64,000 nt of DNA, from NCBI RefSeq assembly GCF_032854445.1, contig NC_088306.1:21361764-21425763 (forward strand). The letters are read 5' to 3'. The position numbers and the translations under genes were made by a program. Shown here piece after piece: positions 10,301-21,984 of the stretch. The DNA comes from Liolophura sinensis (taxonomy: Eukaryota; Mollusca; Polyplacophora; Chitonida; Chitonidae). The notes under the pieces were generated by a model that made no database searches, was not told where the DNA came from, and saw only the letters and a program-made list of their open reading frames with translations. Position 1 is the first letter of the stretch. Each line of letters starts with the position of its first letter.

Positions 10301-12073
10301 TAAAGATGCACATCCATGTACAATGTACTTGTACAAATTTCTGAATACTTCCTGTAAATAGATGTCCAAAGATCCTTATTTTTGTTATATTATGCACATT
10401 CTTGTTTCTCTCCGGTCATACGTTGAAAGGTCTGCCAGCATCCTCCCACCATATTGCTGGCCGCAGTCGTATAAATGAAATATTCTTGAGTACGGGATAA
10501 AACGCAAATCAAATAAATAAATACACTAATAGGGCGCCTTATCCGCCGGAAGTAATTCCTAAGTTGCATACACTATTGCTCATTCCTGTCTCTGCGACGA
10601 CGTTTTGTGGTCAAACTGAGTATTGGATTCTGCTGGTGGACTAAGTATCCCCGAGGCCTGGTCCCTTCTGGATCGTTTTAAAGTTATTTGTATTTTCAAC
10701 ACTGCATTTTAAGCAATTCTAGATCAGTGACGCCAAATAAATTGCAATGAACATCACTGCATCTTATTTACCTAATTCTGTTTAAGCCACGGTGCTGAGG
10801 GCGTAAAATTTTGCTACTACATTTGCATGAACAATTAGAATACAACCATGGCTGAGGTAAATTGACAAGAGGACGTGCTTCACCTGTTACGTGTGACCAT
10901 TTGCCAGCTACCACATTTGTCAGCTATCATACTGTGGTCGCTGCTCTGGTTTTCCTCTCTGTGCTGTATGACCTTAGTCATGTGTTATTCATTGAAAACT
11001 GGGTAGAACGTTGTTCATACAAACAGTTAAAATATTAGACAAGGAAATAAAGGTTAGTTCAGCTTGGTACCGAATGAGAAAATGTACCGTGTTAAATGAG
11101 TGACCATATATTTCACCTGTTCATACAATCAGGTGTATCACTTTGTTGGGGAGTATCTCAGCCCGCTGGCGGTGATCCATGACATGGAGTGTGGACAGGA
11201 GGCGGGACTAAGCTCTGCTGCACGTGTCAAGCAAGTCAGTCGGCTCTACGATCGCGTGAAGGATATTCTGAATCATGAACATGCGCAGGATCTCAAAGGA
11301 ACATGGCGTCTCTTCCGGTATGACGGTAAGTGATGCAGATTCCTGCCGATGTTTGTCTTATTACTAGATACATAAATTAACTGAAACAATTAAACTTTTA
11401 ATAGCTGCCTCTTGCACTTGTTTTTCTTTGACGTATTTCCCATTTGACATTTTCTGTCTTTGTCATTTTTTCTTCCATTTTAACACATATAGACTCTTTT
11501 CTTTATTTCCACTGCACGTATCCCTTAAGTACAATTGTCCTATCAACCAAATATTAAGATCTAAGATGTCGAGTAACACAAAGGCTCAGCAAAACTGTCG
11601 TCCTAATTTGATATTTCCTTCCCGTATTACAGTTTGTTAACAACCACAACTATTATCATTACGCAAGCTTCTCCCTTGTTTAAAATAGTTAGGGAGCTGA
11701 CCCGTGTCGCTTGCCTGTCAGTTGCCGGAACACACAAGGTACGGGTTCAAACCTGACCTTGGACAGGAAATTGTAGTTTCAGTTCTCATTGACGACCATT
11801 TATCTTCCACCAGTATGGTGTGCATACATATCTGTATGTCACATTTGCCAAAGGTCGGGGGTTTTTCTTTGGGCACTCCGGCCAGCTCCACCCCGTAAAT
11901 AGGACCACCGTAATATTGGTAAAAAATTCATCGTGTCATTAAACAACAGTCAAATAAATAAACATTTTAAACATTCGTGCCATTTGTTCTTTGTAGATTC
12001 CTGTGAAAAACTCTCCGATATATCAGGACAGCTTGTGGAGCTTATACAAGAAGATTTGGAAAAAGAATATTAG
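7388..12073 (+). CDS. STING: STING paralogue without TIR domain (first exon not found)
   Basis: Second STING cyclic-dinucleotide-binding domain, in tandem with the STING-TIR gene. Exons: 7388-7474, 9260-9489, 11133-11325, 11997-12073 (TAG), 194 codons in all. The intron phases (1,0,1) are those of the upstream gene, and the third exon is 193 nt in both. Exon 1 has GFAWSYFYRYLKLVLP, exon 2 MFIFMPDSG and KRSYDSTVYSVQ, exon 3 FVGEYLSPL and a C-terminal WRLFRYD, exon 4 a short amphipathic end (LVELIQEDLEKEY). Human-numbered pocket positions S162, Y163, Y167, R238, Y240 and E260 are kept, and T263 is Ser. There is no TIR and no extended C-terminal tail. No start codon with a phase-1 donor was found between 5800 and 7388, so the N-terminus is unresolved: a tiny exon, a distant exon, or sharing of the upstream gene's first exons. 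Confidence 0.9.
8249..8430 (+). repeat. ~62-bp repeat, three copies, in STING-2 intron 1
   Basis: Three tandem copies, each containing GATATCGCATGCAGTTTATT and AGACGTCTTTGGTTTATAG, with a few substitutions. Confidence 0.85.
8816..9245 (+). repeat. 22-bp minisatellite just upstream of STING-2 exon 2
   Basis: Roughly 19 units of about 22 bp, consensus ACAAGCAATTAAGTGACAAT, with one- to three-base variants. The array ends only about 15 nt before the acceptor of the exon at 9260, so the array itself occupies the branch-point and polypyrimidine region. Confidence 0.9.
9481..9690 (+). repeat. 63-bp minisatellite spanning exon 2 end and 5' splice site of STING-2
   Basis: A little over three units of 63 bp. 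Each carries GGACAGGTAAGAATGG, which is the last codons of exon 2 plus a strong donor. Donors lie at exactly 63-nt spacing: 9490, 9553, 9616, 9679. The intervening sequence includes CACTAGTGCCCTACAGGCT. Use of donors 2-4 would add codons leading to a stop (LQA then TAA near 9532), so only donor 1 gives the STING fold. Confidence 0.92.
10090..10305 (+). repeat. SINE family A, plus orientation
   Basis: CATCTCACCAGTTTAGTCGG, CGTACGTGGGAAGGTCTGCC and GGTTTCCTCCCACTATAAGG, ending in (AAATA)n. A second partial copy follows at about 10410-10525. Both lie in STING-2 intron 2. Confidence 0.85.
11690..11965 (+). repeat. tRNA-like SINE family D in STING-2 intron 3
   Basis: GTACGGGTTCAAACCTGACC resembles a tRNA box B. 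The element ends GTCATTAAACAACAG and (AAATA)n. Related copies lie near 7645-7830, 8500-8650, 37725-37880 and 38360-38640, sharing a GGCGTTAAA-type tail. Confidence 0.65.
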
Positions 12074-13139
12074 CAAAAACGTCCAAACTTTTCAGTTTTT
12101 AACTTTGTTATGTATTTTGCATTACCTTGCAAATGCAAGTGCTGGGCATTGGCCTTGTGTGTTTTAAACTTGCAATGTATTTGGCATACGTGTTCGTAAA
12201 GAGTTTGCGATATAAACCAAAGAGCCTGAACTCAACATGAATTACTTTTATTGACTGGTGAATCATATTATAAACAACGGTGTTGTGAATTATCCTCAGG
12301 ATCATTATCATAGTATTTTATGTTATAAATTTCATGCATTATAATGAGCTCATTGTTTTACTGCGCTCACTGTATTACTGCGCTCACTGTATTAATGCGC
12401 TCAATGTTTTACTGTGCTCACTGTATTACTGTGCGCTGCTGAGTGCTGCATTTTTTCTTAGCTGTCAGTTATATAAGAAGCGTTATTCGACTTCGACGTG
12501 ATATTCCGAGTACATATGGCGCGACGACAAGTCTCTTTCCTGTCGATTTATATCCCTCCATATGTAATTAAATGATGACTAACCATTCAGTCATCACCCA
12601 AGGTTCATGATGTGAAAAACCTTGTAAAACAATAATTCCACTTAAATTGATTGTAAATGAAGTTAAATATGTAAATTTAATTAATTAGCACCATGTTTGA
12701 CTCTACCGGTGGCAGAATGGTATAAATTTTCATCTGAATCAAATTCAAGGTTTTGAAATGAGTCAAATTAATAATTTAGAAAGTTCAGTGGGCGATAATT
12801 CCCTATACCAATTCATTTTACATGCATTTAGAGTTGCTTCCCTTTGACAATGTGATACCTTTGTTGATAGCTGAAAAGTGTACTTCTATTTAATGGCACA
12901 TTTTAAAGCTTTGCTCTTTGATTTTGTGTTTTGGGTTGAACATGTCCAAGAGCTTCTCCTGATATAAGAAGCCTTTGTTTCACTAACAGTGAAACAAATA
13001 GCTGAATTTGGCTGTGGGATTAAGTCGTAAAGACTGATTAGATGACACGCATGTACATTTATGTATTTTACCTTGCAAGAAGGTCGAAATTTAGTTAGAA
13101 TTTCATTTCAGTGAGAGATTCATTCAGAAATATGACCAA
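12074..13139. other. AT-rich intergenic stretch downstream of STING-2
   Basis: No gene recognised. It contains a small 18-19-bp tandem repeat at 12350-12435 (TACTGCGCTCACTGTAT-like). No canonical AATAAA was noticed close to the STING-2 stop. Confidence 0.6.
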
Positions 13140-14045
13140 AATTAAGGCAGGATTTTAGCACTTGTAAGAAGACCTAGATCTAGTCCGGATTTCAGCACGA
13201 CGAGATCTAGACTTAGGATTCCAGTATGATGAGATCTAGATTTAGTCAAAGTTTCAGCACAGGAAAATCTAGATTTAGTCAGAATTTCAGCACTGGACGA
13301 TCTAGATTTAGTCAGAATATCACCAGAGGATGATCTAGATTTAGTCAGAATGTCAAGAAAGGAAGATCTAGATTTATTCAGAATTTCAGCACAGGAAGAT
13401 CTTGATTTGGTCAGGATTTCAGCACAAGAAAATCTAGATTTAGTCAAAATTTCAGCACAGGAAAATCTAGGTTTAGTCAGAATTTCAGCACAGGACGATC
13501 TAGATTTAGTCAGAATTTCAGCACAGGTATATCTAGATTTAATTAGAATTTCACCAGAGGATGATCTAGATTTAGTCAGAATGTCAAGAAAGGAAGATCT
13601 AGATTTATTCAGAATTTCAGCACAGGAAGATCTTGATTTGGTCAGGATTTCAGCACAGGAAAATCTAGATTTCGACACAGGAAAATCTAGATTTAATCAG
13701 AATTTCAGCACAGGACGATCTAGATTTAGTCAGAATTTCAGCACAGGAATATCTAGATTTAGTAGAATTTCACCAGAGGAAGATCTAGATTTAGTCAGAA
13801 TATCACCAGAGGATGGTCTAGATTTAGTCAGAATATCACCAGAGGATGATCTAGATTTAGTCAGAATGTCAAGAAAGGAAGATCTAGATTTATTCAGAAT
13901 TTCAGCACAGGAAGATCCTGATTTGGTCAGGATTTCAGCACAGGAAGATCTAGATTTAGTCAGGATTTCGACACAGGAGCATCTTGATTTAGTCAGGATT
14001 TCACCACGGGAAGATCTAGATTTAGTAAGCATTTCATTCCAATGA
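13140..14045 (+). repeat. 33-bp minisatellite, ~27 units
   Basis: Unit GATCTAGATTTAGTCAGAAT plus a 13-nt variable end (TTCAGCACAGGAA, ATCACCAGAGGAT or GTCAAGAAAGGAA). Because 33 is divisible by three and stops are absent, long ORFs run on both strands (for example LDLVRISAQED repeated). There is no start context, splice signal or domain, so I read it as non-coding. Higher-order structure is visible: the GTCAAGAAAGG variant recurs at 13351, 13582 (231 nt = 7 units) and 13867. Confidence 0.93.
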
Positions 14046-14049
14046 GGTA

Positions 14050-17000
14050 CTGTCAGTCAGAATTCTGATAAAATCAGGATTTCGATCGGCACAAGAAGAG
14101 GGAGATATAGCCAGGATTACAGCAAATGTTTTGCTTTGTTTGCACTGTAGATTTTACAGTTGAATTCACTGGCCTGAAAATTATCTGATCTTTCAGTTTA
14201 TCTGCAGATTGACGACAGTTTTTGTACAGTGTATAGCTTACACATGCTAATTTTTTGGCACCGAATTAAACTTATACACCTGTTACATAATGGGAGGACG
14301 TGATCCTTAAGTTTAACAGTGTTAATTACCACTACGCAATTACAAATGCAATAGTTTTGTGTTTATTCTGTTACTACAACTGTGGCATTTAAGCGATACC
14401 GAAGGCCCGGACATGGCGATTGTGTGATATACCCTTGCTATACCCAAAGAATGCCAGCTGGTGCAGTCCGTCATTATTGTAAAGCATATGGTGCATTTCA
14501 AGCGATCCTTACTTATGTCTAGCCCGAAATTTTTGTCCCATTAATTACAACATTGTTGTCTCGTGCCAGATGTTGATATCATCAATAATATACACGCACA
14601 TGCGATTTATTAAAAGTATACATTATTTAAAAAAAAAACTATTCCAGACTGCCGTGTTCTCTTCTTTATAATCCTATAGCTTGAGGTATATATAAGAGGG
14701 ATAACATACCTACTGTTCTGTATGATCTGCTTTGTTTGGTTTTTGTTTTTACTGGGTTTTTTGGAGGGGGGTTGTTTGTTGTTTGAGGGGGGGAGGGGGA
14801 TCGGTGGTTGCTTCCTGTCAAGTTTTCTACGGATGTAATTTTTGGCCACACCGTCACACTCCTCACCGTGGAGGTTTCTACGGCTTAAATTTCGAACTGA
14901 TTCACATTATTGATATTAGGCCTACTCCTCACGGTGGAGATTCACCGAACAGATTCTCATCACTGACAATTCTGACATAACTCCTCACAGTGGAGGTTTC
15001 AAGGGCTGGAATTTTCAAACAAATTCACATTCCTGATATTACGCCTCAGAGTCGAAGTTTCAACGACCGAAATTTTCGAAGAGATTCCGATTGCTAAGTG
15101 TACTCCATAGAGTGGCGAACGAAAGTGGAAGAAATTTTGTGAAATAAACTCGCCAATCATATCAATCAAAATTAGATAAGAAAGGAGCAGTTAGCAGCGA
15201 ACCTGAAAAGGAACTGAAGCCGCACTCTTCACGATCCGCATGACAACAACAACAACAACTAGTAGTTAAATAAGAAAGTTCAGTCCAGGTAATTCAGGTC
15301 ATTGGAACATATTCCAAGAGCAAAAATATGTAAAGAGCAAAAATATGTAACCATACCATGTCGTTACAATATGAATATTTATTCTTTGTTTATAAATGGG
15401 TTCTTCAAATTTCACATTGATGTAAGTGATAAAAATTTCTATGAACTCCATGAGCAATGAGACGTCTCATGAACGGTTACCCTTGTATAGAGGAACCGAA
15501 GAAGGCGTTGTTGTCGTTAACGTTAATATAGGGAAAACCTATTTTAGTAAATATTGAAACTTTCAATGATCACTGCCATTTTTTTGTTTCAATTAAGTTT
15601 TATGATGAATTCAATTAAGTACAAGAGGTAACTGAGCTTATGAGGTATGTGAATTTGAGCGTCATAGTTTTTCAGTGAGATGTTTTGATTTCTGAAAATC
15701 CACATACAGTTGACGCTGCAAATTTTTATAATGGCTTGGTAAGGGGATTTATACCTTTTTGAAATCTCAAAAAATATGTAGTCTATCGGTGCGTTGCGGT
15801 GGGTACAGCTACACTTTGTTTTTGTTTTGTTTTTTTAGAAATAATTGATTTTCTTCAACTTACACTTCCATCAAAGTGGATGTGGCAACGGAATATGTTG
15901 CTGTCGCAACAGTTGTTGTTGCAGTGTTCAGCTTCTCTACAAGAAGGTTATAGTATAACTCTTTCAGAGATACATGTAATATGTTCCGGTGGTTTGTCAT
16001 CTGGAACATTTATGTATATTTTTTCAAGGTCAGCAAGTACCTATTGCATGTCTGGCCCTTTCCAGACTATTCAGCGTTACGCCTAATTTGTGATTCAATT
16101 TCGTATTTTCGAAATTAAGTTTTATTAAGTTCATTTGCCAAGACCAGAGCAAACATTGCGGTTATATCATTTATGTTATTGCAATATAGTTTGAAATTCT
16201 TATAACATTTGTCATACCGGGAAAGTGACGGTAAATTCATACCCCTGTATTATTTCCAGGATAACGACCAGCCTGAAACTCTGAATTCAGGTTGTACATT
16301 TCTTTTCTTGTTTTAAATACATTTAGATTCACATTTATTGCTTTTTTCTGATTAATTCACAATACCCCCTTATGTAGTGACACTGGCGGGAGAAAAAAAC
16401 GGGGATTTGGATTTCCGGGATACATATCGGATTCAGGATCTGATTATCTTTCTGCTTTTAGTTCCCGTTGGCATTTCCAGGATACCGATTTGCAAAGTCT
16501 GCTTGTATCTGTTTTAAGCGTGTTGAACAATTCTTGTTATAATTTATCCCGGATTATCAACTTAGTCAATTCTCAGAAATGTTTCATTATGTTACAAGTT
16601 TTGAATCCTGGAACTAAAATGCAGTGATAATCTAGACGCGCTATTATGCGATAATTCTAACCCAGCAGAAAATGTGGCATATTTTTCCAGCCTTCTTGGT
16701 GACTCACGACTTTGAACCCATATAGTCAATAAGTGTGAAATTGTTTCGGCAAAAGTTTCTGTTGTTTGCTGTTGTTGTTTGAAAACTCCATGGTCAAGAA
16801 TTTCTCATTTCTTCCGTGGCCGACTGTGGTTAGCGCGACGCAATGACACAGGAGCCTCTCACCAATGCGGCAACTGTGAGTTCAAGTCCAGCCCATGCTT
16901 GCTTCCTGAGAAGGTCCTACAGCAACCTGCAGTTGATCGTGTTTCCCCCGGACTCTGCCCGGTTCCTCCCACAATTATGCTGACTGCCATTGTATAGGTG

Positions 17001-18225
17001 AAATATTCTTGAGTACGACGTAAAACACAATTGTGACAAACATTAACTACTTATGGGTTATCACCTGAGCTTGAGATGTTTGAACGCGGCTATACACCTG
17101 GTAAGCGGTTACATAATACATTGAGGGCTTAAGCCCAAGGTCTATTATGTTATGTTACTTGGTGTATAAAACGAGATCAAACATCTCCTTCTTAGATAGC
17201 CTTTTTACATAATGACGCTATTGTTCGACCGGGAGTGCTATATTTTGCGTATTTTCCAGTTTCGAGATACAGTTCTTAGGGCCGGCATTGGCATCAGAAA
17301 TAAATCTCGATTTCTTTGTCGTTTGTATTTGTCAGATATGTACAGTAATGATGCATATAAGGCGACACCAAATTCAAAACCGTTATGCAATCCAAACAAA
17401 TTGTCACTGATCGTGTCGACTAGAAATTTAGGAGTAAAACATTGACTTCGAAGCTATCAGTTTAGATCGGACCCGATGACGAGTGAAATTATGATTACGA
17501 TATCTGGATTTCACTCTGTCTTTGTGTCTATTTCACACAGGACAACAACCAACCCATTGATATAGACATGGAAGCACATGTGATATACACAGTATACAAA
17601 ATCAAGACGACAAAATTATCAAATCCTTCGAAATTCTATCTTATTTTCTTGTAAAACAATGGCATTGGGTAGAAAACACAGAACTTTTTTAAACTGTCCA
17701 CCAAATTGACCAAGACTAAGACGGAGTACAAGCCTTTTGTATCCCTAGAGGAACATTTTGGACTTTTCTGGGAAAATTAGTGCCCAATTAACTACTTTTC
17801 TATTCTTAGCAAAAAATTAGGTACATGTTAATTGTGCATATTTGCTTTTTATAACGATTATTGTGATCTTTTTTACAGATATGATACGCTTAAATACGTT
17901 AATTTTATGTCTTATAGGCTGACGAGTAATATGCAATTTTCCAGAGCCTATGAGGCAGAAACGGGTCATGCTTGTTCTGTATAGTAGGAGAAGAGATGGT
18001 ATTTTTTGTCGTGTGATAGATGCCAGTAATTTAAGCTCTCCCTCTACTATCATTTCCTTTGGCAATGCATATCAAAAAACACGGAATTTCAAACTGAAAT
18101 GTATGATGTGAACTATTGGAAGCTAGTAGTGATAAGAGGTGTTATTTACCACTTATCACGTCTCCTGTCAGAAACTGGGTAATACGCAAAATAAAACACT
18201 CGTGGGCATCAATAGCACCAGAATA
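14050..18225. other. Intergenic stretch, no gene recognised
   Basis: AT-rich. It holds a degenerate ~75-bp repeat at 14830-15115 (CTCCTCACNGTGGAG motifs, about four copies), one SINE of family A at 16813-17035 (+), and only short ORFs without domain or splice support. Confidence 0.6.
16813..17035 (+). repeat. SINE family A, full-length
   Basis: TTCCGTGGCCGACTGTGG head, box-B-like GTGAGTTCAAGTCC, GGTTCCTCCCACAATTATGC, then GAGTACGACGTAAAACAC. Confidence 0.88.
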
Positions 18226-18254
18226 TAATGTTATTTATTATTCGATTCCATTTA

Positions 18255-18545
18255 ATACTCGATTTTTCACACGTGTTCACTCAATTTAACCCTGGGATCA
18301 ACTCGGTTTACCCGTTGAATCCACCTTTTTCTCCCCGCGATCCATTTTATTTCCTCCTGGAATCGATTCGCTTTCCCACGGGGCTCCACTTCGTTTCCTG
18401 CTGGGCTCCACTTGATTTCCCAGTGGACCCCATTCAGTTTTCCTCTGGGTTCAAATCCATTTCTGCCTGATGTTGGTTTCCCTCTGGCATTCATTCGGGT
18501 TTCCCCTGTGCTCCACTCGGTTTCCCATCTGTGCTCCACTCGGCA
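18255..18545 (+). repeat. Degenerate ~28-bp minisatellite
   Basis: About ten diverged units around TGGGCTCCACTCGGTTTCC. Short ORFs run on both strands without other coding support. Confidence 0.75.
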
Positions 18546-19097
18546 ACCTGCACCAATACCTCAGTTCGCCGTCAGGCAAGTCAGGTATCCTTGAGTACAG
18601 AAACAAACCACCAATCGTATAAGTTACACACAGATCTGTAAAAATGGCCTTTATTGCCAGATTAGTTATCCGTGTACGAATACTACAAGAGAAAAACAAC
18701 GAAGACCTCGGAAGAAATATTGCTGGCTGCTGTTGTGGAAATTCTTTGGTGCAAAAGAGCAGTACCATGGAGAACAATAAATGGAAAAAGTGGAAATCTC
18801 TGTATATGTATCATGTATGTATATGAAATCGTCCTTCATAAATGAAACAAGAATGAACGAACTAACGATCGAGTGAACGCATCAATGGCTTATTTGTTTG
18901 ATTGATGGGTGAATAACAGCGTGTTTTCACTTATATGACGGGGGTCAGTTTTTTGGGGAGATGGAAACCAGAGCGCCACTCACCTCTTCATTCAAAACCG
19001 CACCAGAGATAGCCAGAGCCGGATTAGAACCTGCAACCTCATCGAGCCTGGTACCTGCAGCGATCCAGAGCTTTGATATCTGGGTAAGGTGGGGTTA

Positions 19098-19290
19098 GTG
19101 GATGAATGAATGAATGAAAATGAATGAATGAATGAATGAATGAATGAATGAATGAATGAATGAATGAATGAATGAATGAATGAACGCAAATGAATGAATC
19201 AATCAATAAACGAATATGGATGAATCAGTGAATTACCGAATGAATGAATGATTGAATAAATGAATGAAAAACCAAACGGAAGAATGAATA
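19098..19290 (+). repeat. (GAAT)n microsatellite
   Basis: Near-perfect GAAT/TGAA tetranucleotide run to about 19186, then interrupted copies to about 19290. Confidence 0.95.
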
Positions 19291-20879
19291 GATGAATTAA
19301 CCCGTGTGTTATGCTTTACACATATAAAAGCCACAAACCACCCAGACAAACCTCGTGGGGAGCCAAGGAGAGTGGATGGGGGTAAGCTATGTATCTGACC
19401 GAAAAGCATGTCACTGAGTGCAGTTAAAAATGGCGGAATGGCTTGGGATTACATACCATTATATACTTGAACATTAAAAGTTAAACCCTTTATAAAAAGC
19501 CGCATTATAATATAGAAAGAAGAAAGTGTCTCGCGAAAAATTCGATTCAAATGTTTTAACCATGGGTAAGCGGATAAGATAAATTTTAACTAAAGGTGTT
19601 GAAAATAACAAATGGTCATTTAATACATGTTTACGAGGATCTTCAAACTCCCAACTCCTACCCGCTGTTTGTGGGATATCGCGAGAGACACAGAAGAAAA
19701 CAAGTCTGCTTAAGTTACCACTATCAGCTTTCCTCTCGTCCCGAAATCCCCGGCAGATGCCGGACGGACAGATATCACTGACCATCCAGAGAAATATTAT
19801 CCACTGAAATACGAGAACGTCAATGACTGCGGAATGTAGAGCGGTCGTATCAGTTATACACGGAGTTTCCGGTCAGGCCAGATGTCACGATGGTAGAGTC
19901 ATGTTGCATTCATTCATAAAATCTCATTCATAAAAATCCGTAACTGACTATCACCAATGAAAGAATGACACATTGAACTGAACATGTAGCTGAAATCGGT
20001 CACGTGACGCGTTATGCATGATTATGCAAATATTATTCTGCTCAGGCGATTACCTGTCCAACTTTGATTGGTCGGTGATAGCATAAAGATGGCCAAATTA
20101 GGAAGGGACGTTTGTGAATTACATTCATGGATATTTCCATGCGTATTTCTTAAAGTTACGTTAAGTACATTGTCCAGCTCAATAAAATTACCACGCCCTT
20201 TTATAACCCACGTGCGTGAAGAGCTTAATGTACTACGCGCACTACTCTGATATGACATTGCGTGGGAGTGTGTACTGGGTACAGTCTTCCTGGGTTAGGC
20301 TTCTGTCAACGCAGGGCTTCCTAAAAATACTACCGTACTTAATCGCAGATACGTCGGTAGAGAGGAAAAGTTTGAATTCGAAATGATTGTTCATTCCACG
20401 CTATAATGCGCCAAATAATACACACTGCACTATTAAAAATAACTGAACATTTTCAAAATTAACTTTGATCTCGACAACTACCTCAACATACCTTCAAGCC
20501 TTTATTAACATATACCTGATGCCAGTGATAATACTTTTTAATTACGATACCGATACCAAAATATTCACTAACTAGTGTCAACGTACGATTTTCCATTGCC
20601 TATTCTTTACTGAACTGTTTCTTTTAATTGTAATAAGGCCAGTGTGCAACAAAATTATTTTATTATTTATTTCTTTTATCGGTGTTTATGCTTTATGGAT
20701 GCACGAATCACACAAAAGATTCATCAAAATCATCGTTTCACCTTTTCGTTATTTTCAAGAGCATTCACAAGCAGGGTTTAATTTGAATAAATGCTTTGAT
20801 TGGGGGCTCTGTAGCTGTACTGAAAAAAATTTTACTTACCCGACGGTGGGCATTTTTACAGATGGAGGAAACTGGAGTG

Positions 20880-20945
20880 CCCGGTGTAAACCATTGACTT
20901 TTTGTAAGTTATTGACGAACTTTCCGCATGTGGGAATTTAAAGTT
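20880..20945 (+). repeat. Dispersed repeat fragment (also near 32800-32850)
   Basis: GTTATTGACGAACTTTCCGC is shared with GTTACCGACGAACTTTCCCA near 32818. It lies at the end of a 99-codon ORF (20642-20941) with a hydrophobic start. I do not call that ORF a gene because its end is repeat sequence. Confidence 0.5.
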
Positions 20946-21551
20946 GCCTTTCAAAATTCTGATCTCTTAGATCTATACATATTATGCCTTTCTTCGTACT
21001 TTTCCTCTCCAGATCATATTATCTCCCTAAAATGTGAAATGTCTGAAAATCTGTACCAGTCTAAATTTTTAAATACAGTTCAAAGTTACAGGAAACAAAG
21101 CATTCACTTCGCGGATTTAGTCAGTAATGATCATACACTGAGCGATTCATGCTGGCTTGCAAGGAGCAATCATTTAGTGGAAATTCAAACTGAATAGCAT
21201 GTGCTCAGACCGTGAAATCAGCTGATTTTCTAGGCCGGAAATAACGGGTTTGCGGTAAGTTAAAGGTTTTTCCCCTTTTTAAGATTTTACCATTAATGTT
21301 ACATTGGGTGTATGTGCGCACATATATTTAGGTGCATACGCGGACGTCTTCCAGGACGTCAATGATCTCAGCGGAAGGCCTTGACCGCGATAAAGGCTGG
21401 ATCGGGACAAGGCTTGAAGAGTCCGTCGTTTGCCAGGTCATCTCAGACCTTTATTCATACTATCACCAGACGGGGGCGGAAACCACACTTACCAATCATA
21501 ACCGCTAAACCGCAAAGGCGTGCCGGGACAGCCAATCACGGCTCCCTTATG

Positions 21552-21716
21552 TTAACGTCAAAGCCGGCACGGTAGTATAAAAACTTTAACCGGCGTTTGG
21601 TCTGAACTGAAATTGTCCGTGCTTGCATAGGCATATCAAACATTGCTTTCAGCTGCCACTTCTTCAGATTATCTCTCATCGTCGATTACATTTTTGTCTG
21701 GAACTCTGCGATTCTG
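21552..21716 (+). promoter_or_regulatory. TATA promoter and 5' UTR exon of peptide gene 1
   Basis: TATAAAAA lies at 21576-21583, with a CRE-like TAACGTCA just upstream at about 21552. A non-coding exon would start about 30 nt after the TATA box and end at 21716 with a good donor (CTG|GTGAGT). The coding exon follows at 21970. A TATA box with a CRE half-site fits a regulated neuroendocrine or inducible gene; that reading is inference. Confidence 0.6.
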
Positions 21717-21984
21717 GTGAGTGAAAAAGACTTGTTCTTCCAATAATCCTAAAGGTTTTATCAAGAAACCCGCCTTTCATTGTTTCTCAATGCTTTCCAT
21801 GTTGGAACTTTGTCTGGCATCAGTGCTTTCTACATTACTTAGGTTACGGGTAATACGCCTTTACATAACCCTCTCTTCATCTGATAACAGATTCATGCCT
21901 TCGTTCGTCTCATAGGAAATCTTCCCCATGCAAATTCATTAATTTTTCTTATGTTCTCGTTTCTTACAGAACCTTCGTTGCACC

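Noticed and set aside
13350-14045. 231-codon plus-strand ORF and overlapping minus-strand ORFs
   Set aside because: Made only of a 33-bp tandem repeat. Both strands are open because the unit is a multiple of three and lacks stops, and there are no splice or start signals.
17540-17630. HVIYTVYKIKTTK after a CACACAG acceptor, resembling the STING NSVYKIQDDK segment
   Set aside because: The match is about ten residues, no other STING exon is nearby, and no donor of the right phase was found. It could be a remnant but is too weak to report as a gene.
20642-20941. 99-codon ORF with a hydrophobic start, possible secreted protein
   Set aside because: Its 3' part is a dispersed repeat also seen near 32800, and it has no recognisable domain or splice partner.
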